The position numbers were made by a program, and so were the translations under genes. The notes below the pieces were generated by a model that saw only the letters and a list, made by a program, of their open reading frames with translations, was not told the DNA's origin and ran no database searches. Shown here piece by piece: positions 8,405 to 15,975 of a DNA stretch of 36,349 bases. Position 1 is the stretch's first letter. Every line of letters begins with the position of its first letter. The stretch is from DUUI01 sp964627845 (GTDB lineage Bacteria > Bacillota_I > Bacilli_A > Erysipelotrichales > Erysipelotrichaceae): the NCBI GenBank assembly GCA_964627845.1, contig CAZVKL010000009.1, forward strand, positions 1-36,349, given 5' to 3'.

Positions 8405-8514
8405 GTTATCCTTTCATTGCCACAACATTTTGGCCATTCATTGTTTTCTTAACTGCTTAGTTATTATATAGATTGTTGGGGCAAATTTCCATTTGATTCT
8501 TCTTATTCTTAAAA

Positions 8515-8537
8515 AATGGCGACTTTATATCGCCATT
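8515..8537 (-). terminator. Rho-independent terminator after the VOC-SDR pair
   Basis: An 8-bp perfect stem (AATGGCGA / TCGCCATT) with a 7-nt loop, followed on the minus strand by a T-run. It lies 7 nt past the SDR stop codon and separates that pair from the membrane protein downstream. Confidence 0.85.
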
Positions 8538-8543
8538 CATGGA

Positions 8544-9272
8544 TTACTTGTGATAACTCCAACCTTTATCATTATGATAAATCATTTGTTTTGACATACC
8601 GCCATCCACAACAAAATCTTGCCCAGTGATAAATCCTGCTTTCTCACTGCATAGATAATTGACCATCTCAACAATATCATTTGGTTTACCCACTCTAGCA
8701 ACTGGATGCTGATAGTGATCTGATGATTCAAAATCTGAGTTGGTTGTATCAATCCATCCTGGACTGATTGAATTTACTCGAACCTTTGGTGCTAATGAAA
8801 TAGATAAAGCGTGTGTTAAGGCAGATAATCCACCTTTTGTTGATGAATAACTTTCTGTATCTGCTTGAGACATAAAGGATCTAGTTGAAGAGATATTAAT
8901 AATACTCGAATGGGTATTAAATTTTTCTTTTAGTTTTAACACAAGATAATAAGGTGCCACTAGCCCGCCTTTTAGTGTGTCTAAAAAATCATCATAGCTA
9001 CACTCTGAAAGTAATCCCTTATGACTCTGACAAGCGTTATTAATCAGTATATCCACCTGCTTTTCTCGTTCTAAGAAATACATTATAAACTGATCTAATT
9101 CCTCTTTCAGAGATAAATCTCCTTTGAAAAAACTGACTGATGGATCAAATAATCCTTCTGATTTATCAACCACATAAACTTTGGCTTGTTTACTAACAAA
9201 ACTATCGACTAGTGCTTTACCAATACCATTGGAGCCACCAGTAATGATGACTACTTTATCTTTAAATTCCAT
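8544..9272 (-). CDS. Short-chain dehydrogenase/reductase (SDR), classical type
   Basis: A 242-residue NAD(P)-dependent oxidoreductase with every classical SDR mark: TGGSNGIG (residues 11-18) for cofactor binding, NNAC near 78-81, catalytic Ser129 (ISST), Tyr142 and Lys146 (YSSTK), and the SPGWID turn. The substrate cannot be read from the sequence. The ATG at 9272 is only 2 nt past the stop of the upstream VOC gene and has no clear ribosome binding site of its own, so it is probably translated by coupling. The Asp36 after the second strand (VVDKS) favours NAD over NADP. Confidence 0.92.
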   Translation of the reverse strand: MEFKDKVVIITGGSNGIGKALVDSFVSKQAKVYVVDKSEGLFDPSVSFFKGDLSLKEELDQFIMYFLEREKQVDILINNACQSHKGLLSECSYDDFLDTLKGGLVAPYYLVLKLKEKFNTHSSIINISSTRSFMSQADTESYSSTKGGLSALTHALSISLAPKVRVNSISPGWIDTTNSDFESSDHYQHPVARVGKPNDIVEMVNYLCSEKAGFITGQDFVVDGGMSKQMIYHNDKGWSYHK

Positions 9273-9274
9273 AC

Positions 9275-9652
9275 TTATTCTTTTGGTTGTGCAGGATAAA
9301 ATGAGCGTCCAGTTAAAACTACTTCATATCTATCAGGGTCAAGTATCATGGCTTCTGATAAGGCTGTTTCTGAATTAAAATAAGGCCCTTCCACAATCTG
9401 AATAGACTGTCTTTGAAGCTCACTTAACACTTCATCAAAATTATCAAATTCAAATCGTAGTGTGACGCCATCTCCTCTTTGTTCATTTGTATCATCAAGC
9501 ACCTTATGAATTCTAAGGGCAAATTTGTCATATATCTTTAAATCGATTGAATCTTCTTTTTCTTCTAATTTTTCAAATCCTAAAACACTGGTATACCATT
9601 CTACGCTCTTTTGTAGGTCGTTGACTGTTATTATTGTTTGATTATTCATCAT
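9275..9652 (-). CDS. VOC superfamily protein (glyoxalase/bleomycin resistance/dioxygenase fold)
   Basis: A 125-residue protein with a paired beta-alpha-beta-beta-beta vicinal-oxygen-chelate fold: ITVNDLQKSVEWYTSVLGF at the start and AMILDPDRYEVVLTG near the end. Such proteins include lyases, dioxygenases and drug-binding proteins, and this one cannot be assigned further. The start is the ATG-ATG at 9652, preceded by AGAGGAGGTACT. A TATAAT -10 lies at 9671-9676 on the minus strand, without a clear -35. It is the first gene of a two-gene unit with the SDR. Confidence 0.88.
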   Translation of the reverse strand: MMNNQTIITVNDLQKSVEWYTSVLGFEKLEEKEDSIDLKIYDKFALRIHKVLDDTNEQRGDGVTLRFEFDNFDEVLSELQRQSIQIVEGPYFNSETALSEAMILDPDRYEVVLTGRSFYPAQPKE

Positions 9653-9734
9653 AGTACCTCCTCTATAATTATTATAACTTGTTTTATTAATCTAGGTAGT
9701 GTTAATCATTTTATGGTTTTATCTAAAATAAAAA

Positions 9735-9766
9735 AACGGAGCTTTCTTTAATTAGTAAGCTCCGTT
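9735..9766 (-). terminator. Rho-independent terminator of the tRNA-Thr transcript
   Basis: A 10-bp perfect stem (AACGGAGCTT / AAGCTCCGTT) with a 12-nt loop. On the minus strand it is followed by a run of seven T. It lies 14 nt past the CCA end of the tRNA. Confidence 0.9.
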
Positions 9767-9779
9767 CTATTTTATGAAA

Positions 9780-9853
9780 TGGTGCCGATACCCAGGATTG
9801 AACTGGAAGCTGAGCATTACCATTGCTCTGTTTTACCATTAAACTATATCGGC
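9780..9853 (-). tRNA. tRNA-Thr (anticodon GGU), CCA encoded
   Basis: The minus strand folds as a complete 74-nt cloverleaf. The acceptor arm is GCCGATA / TATCGGC, followed by A73 and an encoded CCA. The D arm is GTTT / AAAC with GG in the loop, and the anticodon stem GAGCA / TGCTC has the loop ATGGTAA, so the anticodon is GGT with U33 in place. The variable loop is 4 nt, and the T arm has the loop TTCAATC. The first acceptor pairs G1-C72 and C2-G71 fit threonine identity. It reads ACC and ACU codons. Its own promoter (9866-9894) and terminator flank it. Confidence 0.93.
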
Positions 9854-9865
9854 AATTGCTTATAA

Positions 9866-9894
9866 ATAATAACCAATAACGCCGATAAAATCAA
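9866..9894 (-). promoter_or_regulatory. Promoter of tRNA-Thr
   Basis: On the minus strand, TTGATT (-35) and TATTAT (-10) are separated by exactly 17 nt. The predicted start gives a precursor leader of about 6 nt before the tRNA. It lies right after the GNAT stop codon, so the tRNA does not depend on the upstream operon. Confidence 0.65.
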
Positions 9895-9895
9895 G

Positions 9896-10345
9896 TCAGT
9901 TCATTTTTTCTCGATGGGTTTTATCATAATGCAAGATACACACTTCTCGATGAAGTTCTAAATCCGTTTCTTTATCAACTAATTCAAACCCTAATTTAGT
10001 GAAGAAAGCCAACGCCCCTGCATTATCCAAGAAACATTTAACCGTCACTTGTTGAAATTTATTCAATAGATGATTCATCAATGCTTCACCAATTCCATTA
10101 AGGCGATAATCTGGATCAACATTAATTGTGGTAACCACCATATCTTGTTTAATTGAAACAAAACCAACAATTTTGCCATCAATTTCGTAAACTTGAGATT
10201 GAGATTTTAATAAGTGATCTTCCTGAAACGATTGGTAATTGTTTAAAAAGTAACCAGGATCAATAAAAGGATGCGCCTCAATCGTGGTCTTTAACCATAT
10301 CTCTAATACTTGAGTTAAGTCTTTCATTTCAAATTGTCTAATCAT
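9896..10345 (-). CDS. GNAT family N-acetyltransferase
   Basis: A 149-residue acetyl-CoA-dependent acetyltransferase. The core motif A is NVDPDYRLNGIGEALM (about residues 76-91), a variant of the usual R/Q-x-x-G-x-G/A acetyl-CoA loop with Gly85 and Gly87. The C-terminal strand-helix is NAGALAFFTKLGFELVDKE. The N-terminal block resembles the YjaB/PhnO-like group with IEAHPFI, but the acceptor substrate is unknown. Its ATG overlaps the stop of the Maf gene as ATGA. It is the last protein gene of the operon starting at 14437. Confidence 0.88.
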   Translation of the reverse strand: MIRQFEMKDLTQVLEIWLKTTIEAHPFIDPGYFLNNYQSFQEDHLLKSQSQVYEIDGKIVGFVSIKQDMVVTTINVDPDYRLNGIGEALMNHLLNKFQQVTVKCFLDNAGALAFFTKLGFELVDKETDLELHREVCILHYDKTHREKMN

Positions 10346-10902
10346 ACATCAAACTCCTCTTTTAATACAGTCTCAACTTCTTCAATCGGAAAACCAATAA
10401 TGGTATTTAAATAACCAGTATATGAATTCAAAATATTCTCTTTAAAATACGAATCTTGAATCCCATAAGCCCCTGCTTTATCCAAAGGTTGATGACGCTC
10501 AATATATTCTTCTAAGTCAGAAATTAGGACATTCTTGAGTGTAACACGACTTTCAAAAGTTTTAATCATCGTTTTGTTTTGATTCATTACACAAATTGAG
10601 GTTAAAACAGCATGTGTATCACCATTCAGATGTCCTAATATCTCTAAGGCATGTTCCTTACTCTTAGGTTTGCCAAGAATTTCATTTTTGTAAACAACAA
10701 CTGTATCACCACTAATCACAATATCCTCATCGTCTGTTTTAATTGATATTGCTTTATTAAACGCAAGTTGTTGAACTTGACGGTGTGGCGACAAAGTGTC
10801 CATTAATACTTCATCACTCACAGGCTTAACAGATTTAAAATCAATCCCTAATTGTTTCATCAACTCAATTCTTCGAGGTGACGTAGATGCTAGAACAATC
10901 AT
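10342..10902 (-). CDS. maf: Maf-like nucleoside triphosphate pyrophosphatase
   Basis: A 186-residue house-cleaning enzyme that hydrolyses non-canonical or modified nucleotides (dTTP/UTP type in many members). The N-terminus shows the signature LASTSPRR near residues 4-11, with GDTVVV near 65, the GKPKS block near 77 and the DKAGAYGIQ stretch near 140. The length is normal. The start ATG overlaps the coaD stop as ATGA, and its own stop overlaps the GNAT start the same way, so the three are translationally coupled. Maf next to coaD is not a standard pair but fits a housekeeping operon. Confidence 0.95.
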   Translation of the reverse strand: MIVLASTSPRRIELMKQLGIDFKSVKPVSDEVLMDTLSPHRQVQQLAFNKAISIKTDDEDIVISGDTVVVYKNEILGKPKSKEHALEILGHLNGDTHAVLTSICVMNQNKTMIKTFESRVTLKNVLISDLEEYIERHQPLDKAGAYGIQDSYFKENILNSYTGYLNTIIGFPIEEVETVLKEEFDV

Positions 10903-11378
10903 TTCTGATAAGTCTCAATCAATTTATCACGAACAAAAGGATGAACCAGCGATTCAACATCACCTTGATGATACGCAATTTCTTTAACAACGGATGAAGA
11001 AACATACGAGTACTTAGGTCGCGATACCAAGAAAATCGTTTCAACATCAGGATTCAACATTAAGTTCGCTGTCGCAGTTCTAAGTTCATATTCATAGTCC
11101 ATGACCGCTCGAATCCCACGCACTAACGCTCTAGCATTCATTTGAGCAGCCAAATCAACCGTTAATCCTGTACTCGAAACCACTTTAATGTTTTCAATAT
11201 GTGCACAAGACGCTTCAATCATTTCACGTCGTTCCTCTAAGCTAAACGTTGTTTGTTTCGTTTTGTTTTCCATAATCGCAATCACCAGTTCATCACATAA
11301 TCTCGATGCTCTCTCAATAACATCAACATGACCAACTGTGATTGGATCAAAGGTACCTGGGTATATAATACGATTCAT
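10899..11378 (-). CDS. coaD: Phosphopantetheine adenylyltransferase
   Basis: A 159-residue enzyme catalysing the fourth step of coenzyme A synthesis, from 4'-phosphopantetheine and ATP to dephospho-CoA. The nucleotidyltransferase signature GTFDPITVGHVD is at residues 8-19, with the RGIRAVMDYEYE block near 89-100 and the SSSVVKEIA motif near 128, all standard for CoaD. The start is ATG 11378, 2 nt after the upstream NYN gene stop. The end overlaps the Maf start by 4 nt. Confidence 0.97.
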   Translation of the reverse strand: MNRIIYPGTFDPITVGHVDVIERASRLCDELVIAIMENKTKQTTFSLEERREMIEASCAHIENIKVVSSTGLTVDLAAQMNARALVRGIRAVMDYEYELRTATANLMLNPDVETIFLVSRPKYSYVSSSVVKEIAYHQGDVESLVHPFVRDKLIETYQK

Positions 11379-11380
11379 AA

Positions 11381-12088
11381 TTAATCCTTCTTATTTTTGA
11401 TGTAAACATGTTTAACATTCGACCCTGAAACCGGTCTTTCCTCAACATCAAATTGTTTCAAACTTTTAATCAATAAACTTAATTTCATATATCCGTAATT
11501 TCGAGGATCAAAATCAGGACGTTTCTTATTCATTAAATTACCCACATCCGCTAAAAACGCATAACCATTGTCATCCGCCACATCATCGATCGAAGAACGA
11601 ATGAGATTAATCAAACTTGAGCGTTTATTCTCACTAATTGTTTTCTTTGAATTTTTTCGAGGATTAATAACCGATAAATAAATGAAACGATCGCAAGCTT
11701 TAATAAAAGCAGACGGTGTTTTTTCTTCACCCATCCCAATCACAAATTTACCCGTTTCTCTTAATCTTGTAGCAAGTCGTGTAAAATCTGAATCCGACGA
11801 CACAATACAAAAACCGTCAATATCTTTCGAATATAAAATATCCATCGCATCAATAATTAGCGCTGAATCCGTAGCATTTTTACCAACCGTATAAGCAAAT
11901 TGTTGAACGGGAGTAATCGCATTTTCAAGTAATTCCGTTTTCCATCCTTCGCTGGTGCTCTTGGTCCAATCCCCATAAATTCTCTTAATTGTAGGTACAC
12001 CAAACTTCGCAAGTTCTTCTAAAATCTCATCAATCCGTTTATACGATGAATTGTCTCCATCAATTAAGACGGCCAGTCGTTTGTCCAT
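11381..12088 (-). CDS. NYN-domain putative ribonuclease with C-terminal LOTUS/OST-HTH domain
   Basis: A 235-residue protein. Residues 5-145 are an NYN (PIN-like) nuclease domain with the expected acidic residues: LIDGDN (Asp10, Asp12), DSALIIDAMD, and SSDSDF. Residues about 158-230 look like an OST-HTH/LOTUS domain, an RNA-binding winged helix often fused to NYN in bacteria. The likely role is RNA cleavage or decay, inferred from the fold. The ATG at 12088 has AGAGGAGAAAT upstream, which lies inside the previous gene; the two overlap by 29 nt. Confidence 0.88.
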   Translation of the reverse strand: MDKRLAVLIDGDNSSYKRIDEILEELAKFGVPTIKRIYGDWTKSTSEGWKTELLENAITPVQQFAYTVGKNATDSALIIDAMDILYSKDIDGFCIVSSDSDFTRLATRLRETGKFVIGMGEEKTPSAFIKACDRFIYLSVINPRKNSKKTISENKRSSLINLIRSSIDDVADDNGYAFLADVGNLMNKKRPDFDPRNYGYMKLSLLIKSLKQFDVEERPVSGSNVKHVYIKNKKD

Positions 12089-13217
12089 ATTTCTCCTCTT
12101 TTCTGAATATTATTTGTGCACTTTCTTTAATAACACCCATTAAGCTGTTATTAAGCACTTCCAATTTGGATAGTTCATCTAAATTTAAATGTGTTAGCTG
12201 TTCTAAAATTTGTTTTAAATCAATTGCATTTTGACAATAGAACGTCGCCCCAACAATGTGATTATCATTGACACGATATTCAATACCCCCATCAAAATCA
12301 AAGCGCGATTTAAAATAAGTTAACTCTTGAGCATCAATCTGAACAATTTCACCCTCACTATTTGCGTTAAACAATGCGAGAGCAGGATTTAAGAATAAGA
12401 TATCTTTATTCGGATTAAAACCCGACTCTAAATTCTCAATCACAACAACATCCACTTCAATTTGTTGTGGCATGGTTTGTTCACCAATTTCAAACGCCAA
12501 ATTCGATTGAGGTTGAAGCTGTAATACCGCAGACTGTTCTTGATCAGTGATTTCACTCACTTCATACTTCTCATATAAACGGATGTTCTGTTGAGTTAAA
12601 GATTCTTTAATCGCATCTCTAAATTGAAGATGATCAATTTGGCTAAATAATCGGCGATCCACAATCAAACTCACTTCAGAACCAAAGCGATTAAACATGC
12701 TCGCAATTTCTAAAGCTCTCAAACTGCTTGCGACGACACCAATTCGTTTAAATAATTGATTCGTATTAATTAACTCATCAAAAGTAAAAATAAATGGTGA
12801 ATGATAAGGATTTTCCTCACTAAATTCAGTATTTACAATTAAATTCTCAGTCACAAGTTGTTTCGTTTCAGACAAATACGATACTTCAACATGATGATTA
12901 TCAATAATATTCACACGTCCTTTAACAATCTCAATTTTCTTATTATTAATCGTTTCAATCAGTTCTTTTTTATTCATGTAGTTGAGTTCAACTTGTTGAT
13001 TTGCAACATGATCATAAAACTGAGCAGAATCATCAAAATTCGAGTGATCGACTTGCCCACTCAAAAGACTCGCCTGATAAAGCGCTTGAACCTTCTCACT
13101 CTCAAACGTTGTATATTGTGCTTTTTGAACCAAATCGACCACAACAATCTTCCCTTCCAAGGAATTCACTAATTGTAAGGTATGTTGATTTAACCCAATA
13201 ATTAAATGATTAATCAT
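12060..13217 (-). CDS. Divergent pyridine nucleotide-disulfide reductase-like flavoprotein lacking catalytic motifs
   Basis: A 385-residue protein whose overall plan follows the lipoamide dehydrogenase/mercuric reductase family. It has an N-terminal Rossmann strand (residues 3-8), a central strand-helix (about 155-185: RIGVVASSLRALEIASMFNRFGSEVSLI) matching the NAD(P)H-binding repeat, and a C-terminal dimerisation-like part (about 295-375). The FAD loop is degenerate (GLNQHT where GxGxxG is expected), the second Gly-rich loop has lost its glycines, and the CxxxxC redox pair is absent. It is unlikely to be a working disulfide reductase. It overlaps the EIIB-like gene by 8 nt and the NYN gene by 29 nt. 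Function unknown. Confidence 0.7.
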   Translation of the reverse strand: MINHLIIGLNQHTLQLVNSLEGKIVVVDLVQKAQYTTFESEKVQALYQASLLSGQVDHSNFDDSAQFYDHVANQQVELNYMNKKELIETINNKKIEIVKGRVNIIDNHHVEVSYLSETKQLVTENLIVNTEFSEENPYHSPFIFTFDELINTNQLFKRIGVVASSLRALEIASMFNRFGSEVSLIVDRRLFSQIDHLQFRDAIKESLTQQNIRLYEKYEVSEITDQEQSAVLQLQPQSNLAFEIGEQTMPQQIEVDVVVIENLESGFNPNKDILFLNPALALFNANSEGEIVQIDAQELTYFKSRFDFDGGIEYRVNDNHIVGATFYCQNAIDLKQILEQLTHLNLDELSKLEVLNNSLMGVIKESAQIIFRKEEKYGQTTGRLN

Positions 13218-13647
13218 AGTTTAACTCCTTCCTTAATGCCCCAGCAATCGGTTCGACCAGTTCTTTAACAATCAGTTGTACTTTGGTATTACTAGGTCTA
13301 AGCACTCCAGCAATCCCTAATTTTCTAATCTCATCAATATTTGCCAATTTTGAATCATTCACCGTAAGCAGGACTCTCGTCTGACAAGCATTCACTTCAG
13401 TAATATTTGAAGATCCCCCTAACTGAAAGATTAAATCTCTCGCCAACTGATTATAATCACTTTGCTTAATATTAATTCGGCTTTGTTTTTTTAGCACAAA
13501 ACGAAGCGCAAACCATAAAACGATTAAACCAATAATTCCAATAATTATTCTAAGTGTCGTATTATCTACAACAATAATAGACGCAATGGTTACAGTCAAT
13601 ATAATTAATCCTAACAAAACCGCTTTATTTTGTTTTTGTTTGTTCAT
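13210..13647 (-). CDS. Membrane-anchored PTS EIIB-like domain protein
   Basis: A 145-residue protein with two predicted membrane helices (about residues 9-27 and 32-52) followed by a cytosolic domain like the glucose-type PTS EIIB (about 66-142). The phosphorylatable cysteine is kept: Cys88 in the motif NACQTRV, matching the CxTR motif of EIIB. The LGIAGVL block that follows is also present. There is no EIIC or EIIA domain and no other PTS gene nearby, so it is not a complete sugar transporter. It may be a phosphorylation-responsive adaptor (inference). The start ATG has AAGGAGA upstream. It overlaps the degenerate flavoprotein by 8 nt. Confidence 0.72.
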   Translation of the reverse strand: MNKQKQNKAVLLGLIILTVTIASIIVVDNTTLRIIIGIIGLIVLWFALRFVLKKQSRINIKQSDYNQLARDLIFQLGGSSNITEVNACQTRVLLTVNDSKLANIDEIRKLGIAGVLRPSNTKVQLIVKELVEPIAGALRKELNYD

Positions 13648-13663
13648 GGTAAAAATCTCCTTC

Positions 13664-14437
13664 TTATTTATTATACCTTAATCCTAAAAAATCAACCACA
13701 ACCAGATGATTTGGATTATTAAGCCTTAGCGGGAACATTGAAGCACCCAATCCAGCACTGACAATCAACCCACTGATCTCAGAGAATCCATAATATCCTT
13801 TGGAATATTTAGGAAAGAACCCTTGACCTGGACCATAGACGCCTTGATTGAAGAATCTAAACTGCCCTCCATGCACATGACCACTAAACTGATAGATGTT
13901 CTGATGAATTTTTAGAAGCGATACATTCTGTGGATAATGATCTAAAACGAGAGTTAATCGATCCTTATTCACTTCCTTTTGATAAGTTGTCATGGGCTTA
14001 ACACCAATTATCTGCAGCTCTGTTTCATTGATCGTCAAATGAATCGATTCATCACGACAAATAATAAACCGATCGTTTTGACTCGTAACCATTCGATAGT
14101 CATGATTCCCCTCACAAGCAACGACCAGGCATAACTTAGCTAACTTTGAAATCCAACGATGCAGTGTTTCTAAGTCTTTTGGTTGATGGTCTCGATCTAA
14201 AAGATCACCCGTAATAACAATTAAATCAGGATGAAGTTTTTTTACCTCATTAACAATCCGTTCTAAATTCACGGTTTGATAAGGAATATGACAATCACTA
14301 AGATGGACAATTCTTAATTTGGTGTTTATTTTACTATTTTCTATTTTAATAAAATGTTCTTGTAATCGATGGTTTGAACGATAAATAAAAGCACTTAAAC
14401 CAAGTGCGCTCAATCCTACTAGGTTAAACTTTTTCAT
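13664..14437 (-). CDS. Membrane-anchored calcineurin-like metallophosphoesterase (YkuE/YaeI type)
   Basis: A 257-residue phosphoesterase with one N-terminal hydrophobic segment (residues 5-20) acting as anchor. The metal ligands appear in order: LSDCHI (47-52), TGDLLDRD (about 75-82), GNHDY, and the final SGHVHGGQ. The family includes UDP-2,3-diacylglucosamine hydrolase-like and broad phosphodiesterases; the substrate here is unknown. The start ATG 14437 has no Shine-Dalgarno sequence. Instead a perfect extended -10 lies 6 nt upstream, so the mRNA is probably leaderless. It heads a seven-gene minus-strand operon ending at 9896. Confidence 0.9.
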   Translation of the reverse strand: MKKFNLVGLSALGLSAFIYRSNHRLQEHFIKIENSKINTKLRIVHLSDCHIPYQTVNLERIVNEVKKLHPDLIVITGDLLDRDHQPKDLETLHRWISKLAKLCLVVACEGNHDYRMVTSQNDRFIICRDESIHLTINETELQIIGVKPMTTYQKEVNKDRLTLVLDHYPQNVSLLKIHQNIYQFSGHVHGGQFRFFNQGVYGPGQGFFPKYSKGYYGFSEISGLIVSAGLGASMFPLRLNNPNHLVVVDFLGLRYNK

Positions 14438-14443
14438 AGACCT

Positions 14444-14452
14444 ATTATATCA
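14444..14452 (-). promoter_or_regulatory. Extended -10 promoter, leaderless start of the metallophosphoesterase operon
   Basis: The minus strand reads TGATATAAT, a perfect extended -10. The last T is followed by exactly 6 nt (AGGTCT) and then ATG, so the predicted +1 coincides with the A of the start codon. No Shine-Dalgarno sequence is available at a useful distance. Confidence 0.65.
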
Positions 14453-14506
14453 TTTATCCTTAAATGCGTGGTTTTAAAGATTAGAACTAAAAAAGGATTT
14501 AAAACA

Positions 14507-14515
14507 TGCTAGAAT
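14507..14515 (+). promoter_or_regulatory. Extended -10 promoter of the DUF4236 gene
   Basis: TGCTAGAAT is an extended -10 with one mismatch in the hexamer. The transcript would start near 14522 and carry the CGGAGAAAA ribosome binding site before ATG 14540. It is divergent to the leaderless promoter at 14444-14452. Confidence 0.45.
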
Positions 14516-14539
14516 AAAGAAAATGAACGGAGAAAATAT

Positions 14540-15613
14540 ATGGGACTTAACTACAGAAAACGAATACGTTTAGGTAAATTCATTAATCTTAATTTAGGAA
14601 AACGTGGCGCAGGCTTTTCCTTTGGAATTCCAGGAGCACGAATCAGTGTCAACTCTCAAGGTCGTAAACAAGCCTCAATCGGTATTCCAGGAACAGGTCT
14701 ATATTACACAAAATCATTAGGGACACGTTCCAAGAAGAAAGAGGCAGCAACCAAGGCCAGTCATGCGACAAATAGTTATCAACAACAAGATGCCCTCAAT
14801 GCGTATCAAAATGCATTATATGCTCTAAGTCATATTCATACTGAAGCTTATGATTTTTTAGACTTTGAAGCTGACCCAATCGAATATGTCACACGAGAAC
14901 GAGGACCACTTCAAAAAGAAGCAATTTCTAAACTAGAAAATTTCAAACCATCCTTCTTTGATCGTTTATTAAAGAAAGATGTCAAAAAATATGAGCAACT
15001 ACAGGAAGACGTCTTTAAAGCGATTGAAGACGACGAAGAAAATAGAATCATCCATCAAGTAGATGACCAATTAGCTCAAGGACTTAAAAAGAATCAACCT
15101 AAAGCGATGAATGAGTTTATTAAATTGGTCGGTGGATTTGATGTCTTTAGCGACGACGCAATCTCACACAAAATTGATTATGTAATGAATGTCGATGAAG
15201 CCAGCGCCATCATTATTAATGTCACCACAGACATGAAAGAAGATGTCCTTGATAATGTCGTCAATATTACCGATAAAGGAAATTATTCAACTAAGAAATT
15301 ATCCAAGACTGCTTTAAACGAGCGTTGTTATGCTTATATTTGTTCATTAGCCTTAGGTTATGCGACAGAAGCACTAGCCATTACACCACTCTATAAAGCT
15401 TTAATCAATATCACGGACACATCACTCAATGAATCAACGGGTTTAAGAGATTCAAGAGTGATTCTAGCTGGTGAATTTGATGAAAATCAATTAATTCAAT
15501 ATGATTATGAAAATCTAAATCCTATAGAAGTGGTAGAAAAAAGTTCTGTCGAAATGAATTTCACACCACGCAATGGCTTTAAAGAAGTCGCTCCAATAGG
15601 TCAAAATAATTGA
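14540..15613 (+). CDS. DUF4236-domain protein
   Basis: A 357-residue protein whose first ~60 residues match DUF4236, a Gly-rich beta domain found at the start of many small bacterial proteins (GKFINLNLGKRGAGFSFG, GIPGARISVN, ASIGIPGTGLYYT). The rest (about 80-357) is charged and largely helical, with no family I recognise; it has a DDEEN-rich middle. No signal peptide or membrane segment is seen. The start ATG has CGGAGAAAATAT upstream. An HxlR regulator follows 30 bp downstream with its own promoter. Function unknown. Confidence 0.8.
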   Translation: MGLNYRKRIRLGKFINLNLGKRGAGFSFGIPGARISVNSQGRKQASIGIPGTGLYYTKSLGTRSKKKEAATKASHATNSYQQQDALNAYQNALYALSHIHTEAYDFLDFEADPIEYVTRERGPLQKEAISKLENFKPSFFDRLLKKDVKKYEQLQEDVFKAIEDDEENRIIHQVDDQLAQGLKKNQPKAMNEFIKLVGGFDVFSDDAISHKIDYVMNVDEASAIIINVTTDMKEDVLDNVVNITDKGNYSTKKLSKTALNERCYAYICSLALGYATEALAITPLYKALINITDTSLNESTGLRDSRVILAGEFDENQLIQYDYENLNPIEVVEKSSVEMNFTPRNGFKEVAPIGQNN

Positions 15614-15628
15614 TAAAATAAACAGTTG

Positions 15629-15637
15629 TGATAAAGT
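15629..15637 (+). promoter_or_regulatory. Extended -10 promoter, leaderless start of the HxlR gene
   Basis: TGATAAAGT is an extended -10 with a 4/6 hexamer. It is followed by exactly 6 nt (TGTAGC) and then ATG 15644. There is no Shine-Dalgarno sequence. The geometry is the same as at 14444, 21244, 32216 and 34516. Confidence 0.45.
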
Positions 15638-15643
15638 TGTAGC

Positions 15644-15955
15644 ATGAAAACCACAGCATGCCCTTACATCATGAAAGCGTTTGATCTTTTATCAAAAAAA
15701 TGGACCGGCGTTATTATTCATACGATCGCTCAACAAGATAATAATCGAGCCCATTTTAACTATCTTAAAACAACCATTGATGGTATTACTCCTAGAGTGC
15801 TGTCTATGCGCTTAAACGAGTTAATTCAAGAGGACATCATTGTCCGAGTTGAAGATGAGAGTCATCACGCTTATGAGCTCACACAAAAAGGCAACGACCT
15901 GGTCGATGCCTTACACTCCATTGAAAATTGGGCACATACTTATATTAAACTTTAA
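15644..15955 (+). CDS. HxlR family winged-helix transcriptional regulator
   Basis: A 103-residue DNA-binding protein. The N-terminus carries the conserved ACPYIMKAFDLLSKKW block with Cys5, which in YodB/HypR-type members senses thiol stress. The recognition helix region is ITPRVLSMRLNELIQEDII, and the wing and final helices follow (HHAYELTQKGNDLVDAL). The length is normal. No catabolic or redox target gene sits beside it apart from the DUF4236 gene. The start lacks a ribosome binding site; a leaderless start is likely. A terminator follows directly. Confidence 0.93.
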   Translation: MKTTACPYIMKAFDLLSKKWTGVIIHTIAQQDNNRAHFNYLKTTIDGITPRVLSMRLNELIQEDIIVRVEDESHHAYELTQKGNDLVDALHSIENWAHTYIKL

Positions 15956-15972
15956 CCGAGAATCTCTCGGTT
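15954..15972 (+). terminator. Rho-independent terminator of the HxlR gene
   Basis: An 8-bp stem (AACCGAGA / TCTCGGTT) with a 3-nt loop, followed by a run of T on the plus strand. It overlaps the HxlR stop codon and sits between two converging genes. Confidence 0.88.
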
Positions 15973-15975
15973 TTT

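Noticed and set aside
9780..9853. tRNA-Gly assignment, suggested by the Gly-like D arm (TAGTTTAATGGTA)
   Set aside because: The anticodon loop ATGGTAA with U33 places GGU at positions 34-36, which is Thr, and the acceptor pairs fit Thr.
12858..13201. Open frames of 66 and 104 codons on the plus strand inside the flavoprotein gene
   Set aside because: They lie antisense to a gene held in place by overlaps on both sides, have no ribosome binding site and show odd composition.
15673..15686. A cre-like sequence (TGAAAGCGTTTGAT) inside the HxlR gene
   Set aside because: It has mismatches at the last two positions and its bases encode the conserved Met-Lys-Ala-Phe-Asp of the HxlR family, so protein sequence explains it.
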